DNA of 64,000 nucleotides, from assembly GCF_013623835.1 (NCBI RefSeq), contig NZ_JABKDE010000003.1, positions 434,001 to 498,000 of the forward strand, written 5' to 3'. Source of the stretch: Brevibacterium oceani (GTDB lineage Bacteria; Actinomycetota; Actinomycetes; Actinomycetales; Brevibacteriaceae). The notes under the pieces are model-generated. The model was given only the letters and a program-made list of their open reading frames with translations, ran no database searches and was not told the origin of the DNA. The translations under genes were made by a program, and so were the position numbers. Below are positions 17,137 through 25,969 of this stretch, one piece after another. How positions within the stretch are numbered: the first letter of the stretch is position 1; each line of letters opens with the position of its first letter.

Positions 17137-17904
17137 ATGTCAGACAACACCTCCGCAACCGCACCTCTGACCGACCGCATCGTCATCGTCACCGGAGCCG
17201 CCTCGGGCATCGGCAAGGGCATCGCCGACCGTCTCGCCGCCGACGGTGCCACCGTCGTCGTCGCCGACCTCGACGCACAGAAGGCCGGGGACACCGCCTC
17301 GACGCTGGGCAATGATTCGATCGGCCTGGCCGTCGACGTCACCGATCGGGCGGCCGTGGACGCTATGACCGCCGAGGTGATCGAGCGTTTCGGTCGCATC
17401 GATGTCCTCGTCAACAACGCCGGGTGGGACAAGGTCGAACCGTTCATGGATTCGACGCCGGCAACCTGGCAGAAGGTCATCGCGATCAACCTCCTCGGCA
17501 CGCTCAACTGCACGCAGTCGGCGGCCGAGCACATGATCGCCGCCGAATCCGGTGCCGTCATCAGCATCGGATCCGACGCCGGTCGCGTCGGATCGAGCGG
17601 CGAGGCGGTGTACTCGGCGGCCAAGGGCGGGATCATCTCGTTCACGAAGACCTTCGCCCGCGAGGTCGCCCGGCACGGGATCACAGCCAACTGCGTGTGC
17701 CCGGGACCTGCCGACACCCCGCTGTTCGCCGAGATCTCGGCCGACAACCCGAAGCTGCGCACCGCGCTTGAGAAGGCCATCCCGATGCGCCGACTCGCCC
17801 ACCCCGATGACCTCGCGAACGCCGTGGCGTTCTTCGCCCGGCCCGATTCCGCCTACGTCACCGGCCAGACCCTGTCCGTCTCCGGCGGACTGACCATGGC
17901 CTGA
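17137..17904 (+). CDS. badH: BadH-like 2-hydroxycyclohexanecarboxyl-CoA dehydrogenase (SDR)
   Basis: A 255-residue classical short-chain dehydrogenase. It has the cofactor loop TGAASGIGKGI, the NNAG motif in VLVNNAGWDKVEPF, a serine in SIGSDAGRVGSSGEAVY, and Tyr159/Lys163 in YSAAKGG. The segments NNAGWD, SDAGRVGSSGEAVY, ARHGITANCVCPGPADT and TGQTLSVSGGLTM closely follow the Rhodopseudomonas BadH sequence as I remember it. That enzyme oxidises 2-hydroxycyclohexanecarboxyl-CoA to the 2-keto compound used by BadI. The ATG at 17137 has AGGAAGGA upstream. It is third in the cluster. Confidence 0.8.
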   Translation: MSDNTSATAPLTDRIVIVTGAASGIGKGIADRLAADGATVVVADLDAQKAGDTASTLGNDSIGLAVDVTDRAAVDAMTAEVIERFGRIDVLVNNAGWDKVEPFMDSTPATWQKVIAINLLGTLNCTQSAAEHMIAAESGAVISIGSDAGRVGSSGEAVYSAAKGGIISFTKTFAREVARHGITANCVCPGPADTPLFAEISADNPKLRTALEKAIPMRRLAHPDDLANAVAFFARPDSAYVTGQTLSVSGGLTMA

Positions 17905-17945
17905 GCACCACGGCCCAAGCACCACCAGAGCAAAGGAGCCCTGAC

Positions 17946-19610
17946 ATGCCCACACGATTCGAGAACACCCTCACCGACGCCCTCATCGACAAGCACACCA
18001 CGGCGGGCGACTGGAAGAACCAGACGCTGCTCGACCACCTCGAGCATTGGACCCGACAGAGTCCGGATGCCGTCGTCACCCGGGACCCCTACGGAGCGCA
18101 TACATATGCGGATCTCTCTGCCGACGTCGAGACCTGTGCCAGAGCACTCGTCGACATCGGGATCACACCGGGCGACGTCGTGGGCATTCACCTGCCGAAC
18201 TGGTACGAATGGCTGGTCATCCACCTCGGCGCCATCAAGGCCGGGGCCGCGACGAACGGTCTCATTCCGATCTACCGCGACCGGGAAATCGGGTACATGG
18301 CGAAGAAGGCGGGTGTCTCCGTCCTCTTCGTGCCGAACCGGTTCCGCAAGTTCGACTACCCGGACATGGTCGACAGGCTGCGGGCGAACCTGCCGGAGCT
18401 CACGCACACGATCGTGCTCGACTCTCCGGGTGAGACTCCGTTCGACGCGCGGGACGGCTTCGAACGGTGGCAGGATTTCCTCGGTCGCGGTACGGCCGCC
18501 TCGCCGCTGGAATCGATCGATTGGGCCGAACGCCGTCCCGATCCGAACGATGTCGGACTCATCCTGTTCACCTCGGGCACCACGGGCGACCCGAAGGGCG
18601 TGATGCACACGCACAACTCGGTGCTTGCGGCGGCCCTGCCCTGGCCGGACCATCTGGGGCTGGGTCAGAGGTCGGTCATCCACATGGCTTCGACGTTCGG
18701 CCATCTCACCGGGTACATGTACGGAGTGTGCCTGCCGCTGCTCATCGGCGGGACCGGAGTGTTCCAGGATGTGTGGAACGGTGAGGACTTCGTCCGCCTC
18801 GTCGCCGAGTACGGGATCGAGCACACCTCCGGGGCGACCCCGTTCCTCCACGACCTGCTCGAAGCCGCGAAGACGACCGAGCACGATCTGTCCTCGCTCA
18901 AGCACTTCTGCTGCATGGGTGCCCCGATCCCGCGTGTGATGGTCAATGAGGCGCGCGAACTCCTGCCGAGGCTCAGCGTGTTCGGCGGCTGGGGGCAGAC
19001 CGAATGCGGTCTGGTCACGATGACCGCCCCGGGCGATTCGGAGGAGAAGGTCACGGGCACCGACGGCCGGGCTCTCGGGTCCATGGAGGTGCGTGTGGTC
19101 GACCCGCTGGGTGCACCGGTGCCCGCAGGCGAAGAGGGGAAGGTGCAGGTCAAAGGCCCGTTCCTGTTCGTCGGCTACCTCAGGGAACCCGGACTGACGG
19201 CGGAGGCGTTCGACGGCGACTGGCTCGATACGGGTGACCTGGCGGAGATGGACGAGGACGGCTTCATCCGGATCGCCGGACGGTCGAAGGACATCATCAT
19301 CCGCGGCGGTGAGAACATTCCGGTGGCCTACGTGGAGAACGTCCTCTACGAGCATCCGGCGGTGTCTCAGGTCGCGGTCGTCGCGGTGCCGCATCCGCGG
19401 CTGCAGGAGATCGCGTGTGCGGTCGTCACCCTGGTCGAGGGCCAGAGCCTGGAGATGGACGATCTGCGTGAGTTCTTCGAATCGAAGGGAGTGGCAAAGC
19501 AGTACTGGCCCGAGGCTCTGCAGGTCCTCGACGAGTTCCCGCGGACTCCGAGCGGTAAGATTCAGAAGTTCAAGCTCAGAGAGGAAGTCGCCGCCGACCA
19601 TGTCAGCTGA
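17946..19610 (+). CDS. aliA: AliA-like acyl-CoA ligase (cyclohexanecarboxylate-CoA ligase candidate)
   Basis: A 554-residue AMP-forming acid-CoA ligase. Motifs are the P-loop LFTSGTTGDPKGV, FGGWGQTECGLV (A5), DTGDLAEMDEDGFIRIAGR with DIIIRGGENI (A7-A8), and the catalytic Lys538 in RTPSGKIQKF. Within the cluster it would activate the alicyclic acid with CoA and ATP to start the pathway. The N-terminal half (DWKNQTLLDHLEHW, LPNWYEWLVIHLGAIKAGA) agrees with AliA as remembered. Related ligases act on short-chain or other cyclic acids, so the substrate is not proven. Its 3' end overlaps the TetR start by 11 bases. Confidence 0.78.
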   Translation: MPTRFENTLTDALIDKHTTAGDWKNQTLLDHLEHWTRQSPDAVVTRDPYGAHTYADLSADVETCARALVDIGITPGDVVGIHLPNWYEWLVIHLGAIKAGAATNGLIPIYRDREIGYMAKKAGVSVLFVPNRFRKFDYPDMVDRLRANLPELTHTIVLDSPGETPFDARDGFERWQDFLGRGTAASPLESIDWAERRPDPNDVGLILFTSGTTGDPKGVMHTHNSVLAAALPWPDHLGLGQRSVIHMASTFGHLTGYMYGVCLPLLIGGTGVFQDVWNGEDFVRLVAEYGIEHTSGATPFLHDLLEAAKTTEHDLSSLKHFCCMGAPIPRVMVNEARELLPRLSVFGGWGQTECGLVTMTAPGDSEEKVTGTDGRALGSMEVRVVDPLGAPVPAGEEGKVQVKGPFLFVGYLREPGLTAEAFDGDWLDTGDLAEMDEDGFIRIAGRSKDIIIRGGENIPVAYVENVLYEHPAVSQVAVVAVPHPRLQEIACAVVTLVEGQSLEMDDLREFFESKGVAKQYWPEALQVLDEFPRTPSGKIQKFKLREEVAADHVS

Positions 19611-20238
19611 ATCCGCAGATCTCAACGCCATCGTCCGTGGTGCCCGGGCGGAGTTCCGGGAACGGCAGATCGTCGATGCCGCGGTGCGCCTGATGCAGGA
19701 GAAGGGCACTCATTCGGTGTCGATGCAGGCGATCGCGAAATCCGGTGGGGTCAGCGTCGGACTGCTGTACAAGTACTTCTCCGATAAGGAGCAGATCGTA
19801 CTCGCCGCGATCACCCGGGTGCTCGAAGAGTTCCGGCTGCGCGTTCCGTCTGCCATCGCCGAGGCGGCTGACCCGGTGGACAAGGTCATCGCCGCGTTCT
19901 CCGAGTTCTGCCGGATCGTCGGCGAACAGCGGCACGCTGTCGTTCTCACCTATCAGGCCTCGCGGTCGCTGTCGAAGGATGGGCTGAGTTCGATTCAGGA
20001 ACAGGAGCTCGAGACCCTGCAGCCGCTCATCGATGTCGTGTCCGGGGCGGTGGAGACCGGTCATCTGCGCGATGTCGATGCGCAGGCTCTCGGGCACGAC
20101 CTCATGTCGATCGCACACATGTGGGCACTCAAGCACTGGTACTTCCAGAAGATCGGTCTCGACCTCGACACCTATATCGACCGGCAGGTGCGCACCCTCA
20201 TACTCAGCAACCTCAGCGCCGGGACCGACTCGAGCTAG
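19600..20238 (+). CDS. TetR family regulator of the alicyclic acid cluster
   Basis: A 212-residue one-component regulator. The N-terminal helix-turn-helix is visible in HSVSMQAIAKSGGVSVGLLY followed by KYFSDKEQIVLAAI. The rest is an all-helical ligand domain with LTYQASRSLSKDGLS and DLMSIAHMWALKHWYF. The start ATG at 19600 lies inside the ligase gene, so the two are probably co-translated. By position it should sense a CoA ester or acid of the pathway and act at the palindromes around 15011-15037. That link is inference from co-location. Confidence 0.88.
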   Translation: MSAESADLNAIVRGARAEFRERQIVDAAVRLMQEKGTHSVSMQAIAKSGGVSVGLLYKYFSDKEQIVLAAITRVLEEFRLRVPSAIAEAADPVDKVIAAFSEFCRIVGEQRHAVVLTYQASRSLSKDGLSSIQEQELETLQPLIDVVSGAVETGHLRDVDAQALGHDLMSIAHMWALKHWYFQKIGLDLDTYIDRQVRTLILSNLSAGTDSS

Positions 20239-20267
20239 CAGCTCACGGTTCGGACGGATCGATGCAT

Positions 20268-22385
20268 TCAGAAGGGTGGGGGCTCGCACGCATTCCAGTT
20301 GATGTTCGCGGGCCGCTGCCCCGACCACGGGTCGACCTGCTCTTCCGTGGTGGATACTCTGCCTCTCTGGTCCTTTCTCTGTTGGCTCCTGCGGCGCGGC
20401 CGGTCGGGCAGATGGTTCGCGCTGGGGCTTTCGCGGTCGTTCGCGAGACCGGCCGGTGCCGGTTGTCTCCGTGGCCGACCCAGCGCCTCCTCCGGAGACG
20501 TGCTCGGAGCGACTGGGGGCGGGCTCGGGGAGGGTTTCAGGGGCGGGTCCGGCCTGTTCTGCTGTGAGTCCGGTGGGCTGCCGAACTCGGTGAACAACTC
20601 GGCGTGCCGAGCATTGATCGGGTTGTCCGGCGGCATTGCCTCGGCGGTCACTCCGTGTGCGAAGACATACTCCACCGAACCGTCCGAGGTTCTGCGGATA
20701 CTGAATTTCCGGTCGGTCTTCGCCTGGTGGTGCGGGCGGCAGAGGTAGTGCCCGTTCTCGAAGGTGGTCTGTCCGCCCGCTGCGGGATCGTCGTGGTCAA
20801 AGGGGATGATGTGGTCCAGTTCAGACGTCTCCGCCCGACGGGCGCACCCCGGCACCGAGCATGCCTGCCACTTCGCGGCGAGCGGCAGCCGGACATCTGC
20901 GGGGATGCGGTAGTTCTGCGATCTCGCGTCCAGCGGAGTCCTGGTCACCGGATCGGTCATGATCCGAGTCCAAGTCGAGCACTCCCCAGCAATCGCGCGT
21001 GCGACGGTGGCGGGAATCGGAGAACCGTCGGAGTAGATTCCAGGCAGCCGTGACTCGCCTGCCAGCGTCAGGAACGGCACTGTGACCAGAAGCTTCGCCT
21101 GTTCGCGAAGCCACTGGCCGTGAGTCGGCATCACCATCTTGATGACGGTCGAGACCGTGGTGGAACCAGCGGTCGTCGCGGCACGTTCCGCTTCCTCCTG
21201 TGCCCCGTCGGTTGCATTGTTGACCGTGTTGACGATCGCCGCCGCGGTGGGAACTCCCTGATCGGGCAGGTCCAAGGGGATCTGGTTGACGGTGGTTGTT
21301 CCGTTCTGCGTGTCATTCGTTGTGACTTCAATGGTCAGCTGCGGGGCCACGCGAGTCGCAATGTCGTACATGAGCGAGTCGATGCTGCCGAGTTCGCTGA
21401 CGTCGACATCATTGACGTCGGTGGCGACGAGGGATGCGAAGTTTCCGTGTCTGATCGCACGGGCGAAGGCTTCGAGGCGCTGGTGGAACGCCTTGAGTTC
21501 CGCTGCGGGTCCGCTCAGCACCACCGAGGCGGTTCCGTCCTTGTAGGTGGTGATCGACACCCGACGGCGCCGTGACGCCAGGTCGGAACGGTCGTCTTCG
21601 TCCTGCATGGAGGTGGCCTTCATCGACAGTGATTTCCTGAAGGTGTCGATGGTGACATCGGCCCGTCGCTGACCTAAGTACTCGTCGAGCTCAGGCAACG
21701 ACTCGAAGGACAGGTCCTTGGCCGTCCTGGCCGCGGCGTTCACGTGTTCGATGGTGAACTCGCCGGCACAGCAGCGCGCGAGGAACTTGGGCAGCCCATG
21801 GACGATGGTGACAGCCGTGACGATCTTGCCGAATGTCTGCCCGGAGGTCGAGCCCAACACTGCGGCCAGTTCGGCCACATCCTCAATCTCTGCGAGCTTG
21901 TGGACCCACCTGTCGAAGGTCTCTCCGAGGTGGAAGCCGGGAAAGTCGGGTCGCGACTCAAGTGCTGCCTGCAGCGCGGATTCACAGCTCACCGGGGCGA
22001 CGACTTCGTCCGTTCCGGACTTCGCACTCATCTCGGTTTCGGCTGCGGCAAGAAAGCGCTCGAGCGTCTCGCCGAAGGTCGCGTACTCGGAGATATTCTT
22101 GTCGACATTCGGCCTGAGATTGAGGCGTTCGACCGCCTCGGTGAGGAAGGCCTTGGCAATGGATCGCAGTTCGGCCAGCTGCACGCTCGTGCTCACTCCC
22201 AGTACCCTGACCACGGGCAACAAGGGGGAATCCTCGGCGACGTCGAGTCGCCTCGGTGAGTCGGGTCCGATGCTCGAGGGGCGCTGCACGTATCCGATCT
22301 GCCCCGAGTCCGGCAGGACTTCAGAGGACGAGGAATTCGAGACAGGATCGAACTCGTCATCATTCGGATCCTGTTGATCCTTCAT
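20268..22385 (-). CDS. DUF222 / HNH endonuclease domain protein (13E12-type)
   Basis: A 705-residue protein with a long DUF222 region and a C-terminal HNH nuclease motif: CSVPGCARR, ELDHIIPFDHDD and HYLCRPHHQAKT, giving two Cys pairs and the catalytic histidines. A Pro/Arg-rich tail follows. Such proteins are abundant, often multicopy, in actinobacteria and their role is unresolved; some sit in mobile or repeated loci (13E12 repeats). I chose the ATG at 22385 because GGGGAGA precedes it; a longer upstream reading has a promoter-like AT-rich region inside it. No partner methylase or integrase is adjacent. Confidence 0.88.
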   Translation of the reverse strand: MKDQQDPNDDEFDPVSNSSSSEVLPDSGQIGYVQRPSSIGPDSPRRLDVAEDSPLLPVVRVLGVSTSVQLAELRSIAKAFLTEAVERLNLRPNVDKNISEYATFGETLERFLAAAETEMSAKSGTDEVVAPVSCESALQAALESRPDFPGFHLGETFDRWVHKLAEIEDVAELAAVLGSTSGQTFGKIVTAVTIVHGLPKFLARCCAGEFTIEHVNAAARTAKDLSFESLPELDEYLGQRRADVTIDTFRKSLSMKATSMQDEDDRSDLASRRRRVSITTYKDGTASVVLSGPAAELKAFHQRLEAFARAIRHGNFASLVATDVNDVDVSELGSIDSLMYDIATRVAPQLTIEVTTNDTQNGTTTVNQIPLDLPDQGVPTAAAIVNTVNNATDGAQEEAERAATTAGSTTVSTVIKMVMPTHGQWLREQAKLLVTVPFLTLAGESRLPGIYSDGSPIPATVARAIAGECSTWTRIMTDPVTRTPLDARSQNYRIPADVRLPLAAKWQACSVPGCARRAETSELDHIIPFDHDDPAAGGQTTFENGHYLCRPHHQAKTDRKFSIRRTSDGSVEYVFAHGVTAEAMPPDNPINARHAELFTEFGSPPDSQQNRPDPPLKPSPSPPPVAPSTSPEEALGRPRRQPAPAGLANDRESPSANHLPDRPRRRSQQRKDQRGRVSTTEEQVDPWSGQRPANINWNACEPPPF

Positions 22386-22427
22386 CGGTCTCCCCTGCCT
22401 TTCACGTCTCTGTGAATGCTTTCCCCT

Positions 22428-22457
22428 ATTGTACTCCGCAGTCGTATTCATTGTCCA
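22428..22457 (-). promoter_or_regulatory. Sigma70-like promoter for the DUF222/HNH gene
   Basis: On the minus strand TGGACA (22457-22452) and TACAAT (22433-22428) are 18 bases apart in an AT-rich stretch (about 22430-22520) that stands out from the GC-rich surroundings. The predicted start of transcription is about 35 bases before the chosen ATG. Confidence 0.5.
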
Positions 22458-22585
22458 TAGCTTTTCGCAATTGAATCGAACATATTTCTCTATAGACATA
22501 TTAGCCAAGAGATTTCGAGTGTCCGTTCGAACAGGTTCAGCCCTCCGCCGAGCGACACCTCTCATCCCGGCCCAAGGGACAGTGA

Positions 22586-22847
22586 TCAGTCGCGCGGAAG
22601 GCGATAGAGCAGATAAAGACAACCGTCATCGCCCGTATACAGCGATGCGAGCTCTGCGTCGATGGGCGGTTCGAAGTCGTCGCCACGGACGATGGGCGGA
22701 ACGCTGCCTCCGACGAGCAGGGGACGCGCTGCGATCAGACCTCACAACAGTGTCATCGGGGAAGGCGAATGCCTCGGACAGCGCCGAGGTGACTGCAGGC
22801 TCCGGCAGCAACCGCCGGACCCGCAGCTACGCTTGGTCATCACTCAC
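22586..22847 (-). pseudogene. Broken small gene downstream of encapsulin (amber codon plus frameshift)
   Basis: The minus strand reads as a short protein in two frames. From GTG at 22847: SDDQA, an amber codon at 22827-22829, then LRVRRLLPEPAVTSALSEA and FAFPDDTVV. After a shift of one base near 22740 the next frame gives GLIAARPLLVGGSVPPIV, RGDDFEPPIDAELASLYT and GDDGCLYLLYRLPRD before a stop at 22586. The residue composition and third-position GC are those of real coding sequence, unlike the other frames. The intact protein would have about 87 residues. I do not recognise it. It lies about 50 bases downstream of the encapsulin stop, so it may once have been a third gene of that operon. Confidence 0.45.
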
Positions 22848-22897
22848 AGTGAGACTGCGTCACACGCTGCAGGCCCGCGTCACTCACAGCAGGTCGA

Positions 22898-23698
22898 TCA
22901 GGAATGCAGCGGCACGCTGGACTCGTCGGTCAGCGCGAGGAATCCGAAGGTCTCCTGCAGGTAGAGGTCGACGGTCTCACGGTCGTGGCCGAGGTAGCCG
23001 ATGGACAGGTCCTGGCCGAGGTGGAGCTCGTAGTCCCCGCCGCGCGTGGACACGAGGAGGGCACCGTCGAGGGCCGGAGCCCAGACGATCTCGCCGGCGC
23101 CGAGCTGGCGGGAGAGGTGATCGCGGATCGGGAAACCGTGGTCGGTCGATTCGGACACCTTCGTGTACTCGTCCGAGGACAGCAGCAGGCTGTAGGGCCC
23201 GTCGACTCCCGCCGTGCGCAGGCTCGACAGGGCTTGGGCCACCGCGTCCGCGTAGTCCTCGACAGCGTCGGGGAGCGCGATAGCGGCGTTCGAGGAGTTC
23301 GGGACGATTCCGCCGATGCCCGCCGAATCGAGCCCGTGGAGGATCGCCCTGTCCTCTGCCATGGCGATGGTCGTGGCCGCGTTTTTGACCGGCTGCCAGT
23401 CCGAATCACCGGAGCCCCGGGCGACGTCGTCGATGGCCTGGCGGGTGACCGTGAATGGGGCCCGAAGCTCGACGAACTCCTGGACGATGCGCTGCCGGAT
23501 GTTCAGCCCAGAGGAGTGCGACTGGACGTCGCGGATGTGTCCGGTCGTCACCGAGGAGGTCTCGAAGCCCGTCGGCCCCTCGACGTCGACGACGCGACGA
23601 CCGGCGATATTGCGCTTGAATGTGCGCCTGGCCTCCTCCTCGATCTCCGCCCAGGCAGGGCCGGTGATGGGAGCGAGGTCGCGATAGAGGTTGTTCAC
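22898..23698 (-). CDS. Family 1 encapsulin shell protein (linocin M18)
   Basis: A 266-residue HK97-fold shell protein that self-assembles into a nanocompartment. It opens NNLYRDLAPITGPAWAEIEE, continues FKRNIAGRRVVDVEGPTG and carries YSLLLSSDEYTKV, PIRDHLSRQL and YLQETFGFLALTDESS, in the order of the Brevibacterium linens linocin M18/encapsulin protein. The older name bacteriocin linocin refers to the same particle. It starts with GTG at 23698, overlapping the peroxidase stop as GTGA, so shell and cargo are translationally coupled with cargo first. The likely role is oxidative-stress defence by sequestering the peroxidase. Confidence 0.96.
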   Translation of the reverse strand: MNNLYRDLAPITGPAWAEIEEEARRTFKRNIAGRRVVDVEGPTGFETSSVTTGHIRDVQSHSSGLNIRQRIVQEFVELRAPFTVTRQAIDDVARGSGDSDWQPVKNAATTIAMAEDRAILHGLDSAGIGGIVPNSSNAAIALPDAVEDYADAVAQALSSLRTAGVDGPYSLLLSSDEYTKVSESTDHGFPIRDHLSRQLGAGEIVWAPALDGALLVSTRGGDYELHLGQDLSIGYLGHDRETVDLYLQETFGFLALTDESSVPLHS

Positions 23699-24840
23699 TG
23701 TCTTCTCCTTCTCAGGCTGCCGATTCCGAGGCTGCCGTCGTCCGCTTGTGGTTCGTCAGTGCTCGGCTCGTCCGCCGCGTCCACAGAATCATCGTCAGGA
23801 TCGACCGAGGCCGGTCCTCCCGGTGCGGCGACGCCCGCGGCTTCGGGACCGGCGTCTCCGGTCACGGCCGCATCCGCCGCGGTCAGCTGACCGTCGGGAT
23901 CGTCGAGGAAGTCCTGGGCCGGGACGAAGAACAGGCCCCCGGTCTCCGCTGTGGAGAAGTCGAGGATCCGATCGTAGGTCCCGCGCGGTTTGCCAATGAA
24001 CATGTTCTCGAGCATCTGCTCGGTCACCGAGACATCGGCCGCGTACCCGATGAAGTAGGTGCCGAATTCACCGGACTCGACGGAGCCGAAGACCATGTTG
24101 TCGCGCACGATCTTGTGTTCCGTGCCGTCGGGGCTCTCCACGGAGTTGAGGGTGAGATGCGAGTTCGACGCCTTGTCCTCGTCGGGGAACTCCATGTCGG
24201 AGAGTTTGTGCCGACCGAAGGCGGCCTCCTGTTCCTCGACGGGCAGCGACTCCCATGCGGACAGGTCATGCGTGTACTTCTGGACGATGACGTAGGTGCT
24301 GCCCTCGAACTCCTCCCCCTCGGGGCCGAGGAAGACCGAGTCCACGGCCTCCTGGTCCTCCGGGTTCTCGGTGCCGTCGACGAAGCCCATGATGTCGCGC
24401 TCGTCGAAGTACCGGAATCCGTGCACCTCGTCGACGACGGCGACCGCATCGCCTAACGAGGCGATGAGCTGTCGGGCGAGTTCGAAGCACAGGTCCTGCC
24501 GCCGGGCACGGATGTGGAACAGCAGGTCACCGGGTGTCGACGGGGCGGTGTGCACATCTCCGCGCTGTTCGATGAAGGGGTGGAGCTGCGCCGGTCGAGG
24601 GGCGTGGAACATCCGATCCCAGAGTTCGGCGCCGATGCCGGTCACACAGCTGAGGTGGTCCTCCCGTGCCCGGAATCCGACGGACCGGACGATCCCTGCG
24701 ATATCGCCGAGGAAGTCCTTCGCCGTCTCCTCTGCTCCGGGGCGAACCGTGAGGACGAGGAAGATCGCCGAGGGGGCCGGCGGACCGAGCACATGCTGGG
24801 GATTCGCACCGTTGGGAAACGCCTCGCTCCGGACAGTCAC
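23695..24840 (-). CDS. Dye-decolorizing peroxidase with encapsulin-targeting peptide
   Basis: A 381-residue DyP-type haem peroxidase. The defining GXXDG motif is GFVDG in DIMGFVDGTENPED. The proximal His is in SNSHLTLNS and the distal Arg in HKIVRDNMVF. The haem-pocket end is YFIGYAADVSVTEQMLENMF. A flexible Pro/Ala/Asp/Glu-rich linker of about 50 residues follows, then DDGSLGIGSLRRRRQ, a cargo-loading peptide of the LGIGSL type that docks inside the shell. The GTG start at 24840 has AGGAGA upstream. It is the native cargo of the encapsulin encoded next. Confidence 0.96.
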   Translation of the reverse strand: MTVRSEAFPNGANPQHVLGPPAPSAIFLVLTVRPGAEETAKDFLGDIAGIVRSVGFRAREDHLSCVTGIGAELWDRMFHAPRPAQLHPFIEQRGDVHTAPSTPGDLLFHIRARRQDLCFELARQLIASLGDAVAVVDEVHGFRYFDERDIMGFVDGTENPEDQEAVDSVFLGPEGEEFEGSTYVIVQKYTHDLSAWESLPVEEQEAAFGRHKLSDMEFPDEDKASNSHLTLNSVESPDGTEHKIVRDNMVFGSVESGEFGTYFIGYAADVSVTEQMLENMFIGKPRGTYDRILDFSTAETGGLFFVPAQDFLDDPDGQLTAADAAVTGDAGPEAAGVAAPGGPASVDPDDDSVDAADEPSTDEPQADDGSLGIGSLRRRRQ

Positions 24841-25002
24841 TGCATCATCTCCTCGAGTTGCAGATTCGCCATCGGCCCATCGCAGACCGCTTCATCGTGC
24901 TTGGGATGCCCACTATACGCTCGGGGTGTGACGCGAAGGCAAGGAGCGAATCCGCCCCGCGTCCTACACTGGGAGACAAGCGAGCGGAGGGAGTGAACGA
25001 CC

Positions 25003-25383
25003 ATGACCACCTCGGACGATCCACGGATCCGGGTGCGCCGCATCTATGACGATCCCGAAGCATCCGACGGCGCCAGAGTCCTCGTCGATCGGGTCTGGCC
25101 ACGGGGAGTGAGCAAGGAGCACGCCCACCTCGACGAGTGGCTCAAGGACGTGGCCCCTTCGACCGAGCTGCGCCAGTGGTACGGGCACGACCCCGACAAG
25201 TTCGACGAGTTCGCCCGCCGCTATCGCGACGAACTCAAGGACGACACCCGCACCGAGGCGCTCGACCGGCTCAAGGACATCGCCGCGAAGGGCGCGCTCA
25301 CCCTGCTCACGGCCTCGAAACGCGACGACATCAGCCAGGCAGCGGTGCTGAAGAAGACCCTCGACAGCGGGAGACACGGATGA
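25003..25383 (+). CDS. DUF488 family protein (YeaO-like)
   Basis: A 126-residue protein with the family signature VLVDRVWPRGVSKE, EWLKDVAPSTELRQWYGHD and TLLTASKRDD. DUF488 proteins are small, often annotated as of unknown function, with a conserved Arg-rich patch suggesting anion or nucleotide binding. The ATG at 25003 follows GGAGGGAG. The next gene's ATG overlaps its stop (ATGA), forming a two-gene unit with a DinB-like protein. Nothing in the sequence gives a reaction. Confidence 0.88.
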   Translation: MTTSDDPRIRVRRIYDDPEASDGARVLVDRVWPRGVSKEHAHLDEWLKDVAPSTELRQWYGHDPDKFDEFARRYRDELKDDTRTEALDRLKDIAAKGALTLLTASKRDDISQAAVLKKTLDSGRHG

Positions 25384-25898
25384 GCGAGATCGAACCGAAC
25401 ACGAAGGACTGGGCCGAGGTGCTCGACGCCGGGTGCACCGAATGCGGATTCACCGGGGACGGGGACCTGCTCAGCGCCCGGATCGCGATCGACGAGGCGG
25501 CCGCCTCCTGGGCGCCCGTGCTCGCTCGGCCCGACGCCGCCGACCGGCCACGCGTGGACCGATGGTCGACCGTCGAATACGCCGCACACCTCCGCGACGT
25601 CCTCACCGAATTCGGTGGACGCACGCTGCTCGTGCTCGCCGAGGAGGCTCCGACCCTGCCGAACTTCGACGGCGATGCCGTCGCCCTCGAATCCGACTAC
25701 CGGGCACAGACTGCCCCCGAGGTGCTCGCGGGCCTCGAGCGCGCCGCAACCGTCTACGCCGCGACGCTGTCCGACCTCGAGGAGGATCAGTGGCAGCGGA
25801 CCGGCCTGCGTGCCGACGGGCGTGAGTTCACGATCGCCTCACTGACGCGATACGGACTCCACGAGGTCCGTCATCATCTGCACGACGTGGAAGGCTGA
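25380..25898 (+). CDS. DinB-like four-helix-bundle protein
   Basis: A 172-residue protein of the DinB/mycothiol-transferase superfamily, metal-dependent four-helix bundles that often act in thiol transfer. Candidate metal-binding histidines lie in EYAAHLRDV and LHEVRHHLHDV, the spacing expected for this fold. The N-terminal CTECGFTGDG is a conserved entry motif of one actinobacterial branch. Mycothiol-dependent enzymes are common in this phylum, but no substrate can be assigned. The start overlaps the DUF488 stop. Confidence 0.8.
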   Translation: MSEIEPNTKDWAEVLDAGCTECGFTGDGDLLSARIAIDEAAASWAPVLARPDAADRPRVDRWSTVEYAAHLRDVLTEFGGRTLLVLAEEAPTLPNFDGDAVALESDYRAQTAPEVLAGLERAATVYAATLSDLEEDQWQRTGLRADGREFTIASLTRYGLHEVRHHLHDVEG

Positions 25899-25969
25899 AG
25901 GACCGGCGAGTCGACTTTCTCCTGGAGCACCGGTCTCACGCCGTGGACAGCACGAGGGGACGGGCGCGG

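Noticed and set aside
17853..19709. Long minus-strand frame opposite the AliA-like ligase
   Set aside because: A mirror frame of a clear ligase gene, with no coherent domain.
22429..23283. Plus-strand frame before and across the encapsulin gene
   Set aside because: Arg-rich composition and overlap with encapsulin show it is a shadow; the minus strand of 22586-22847 gives better protein sequence.
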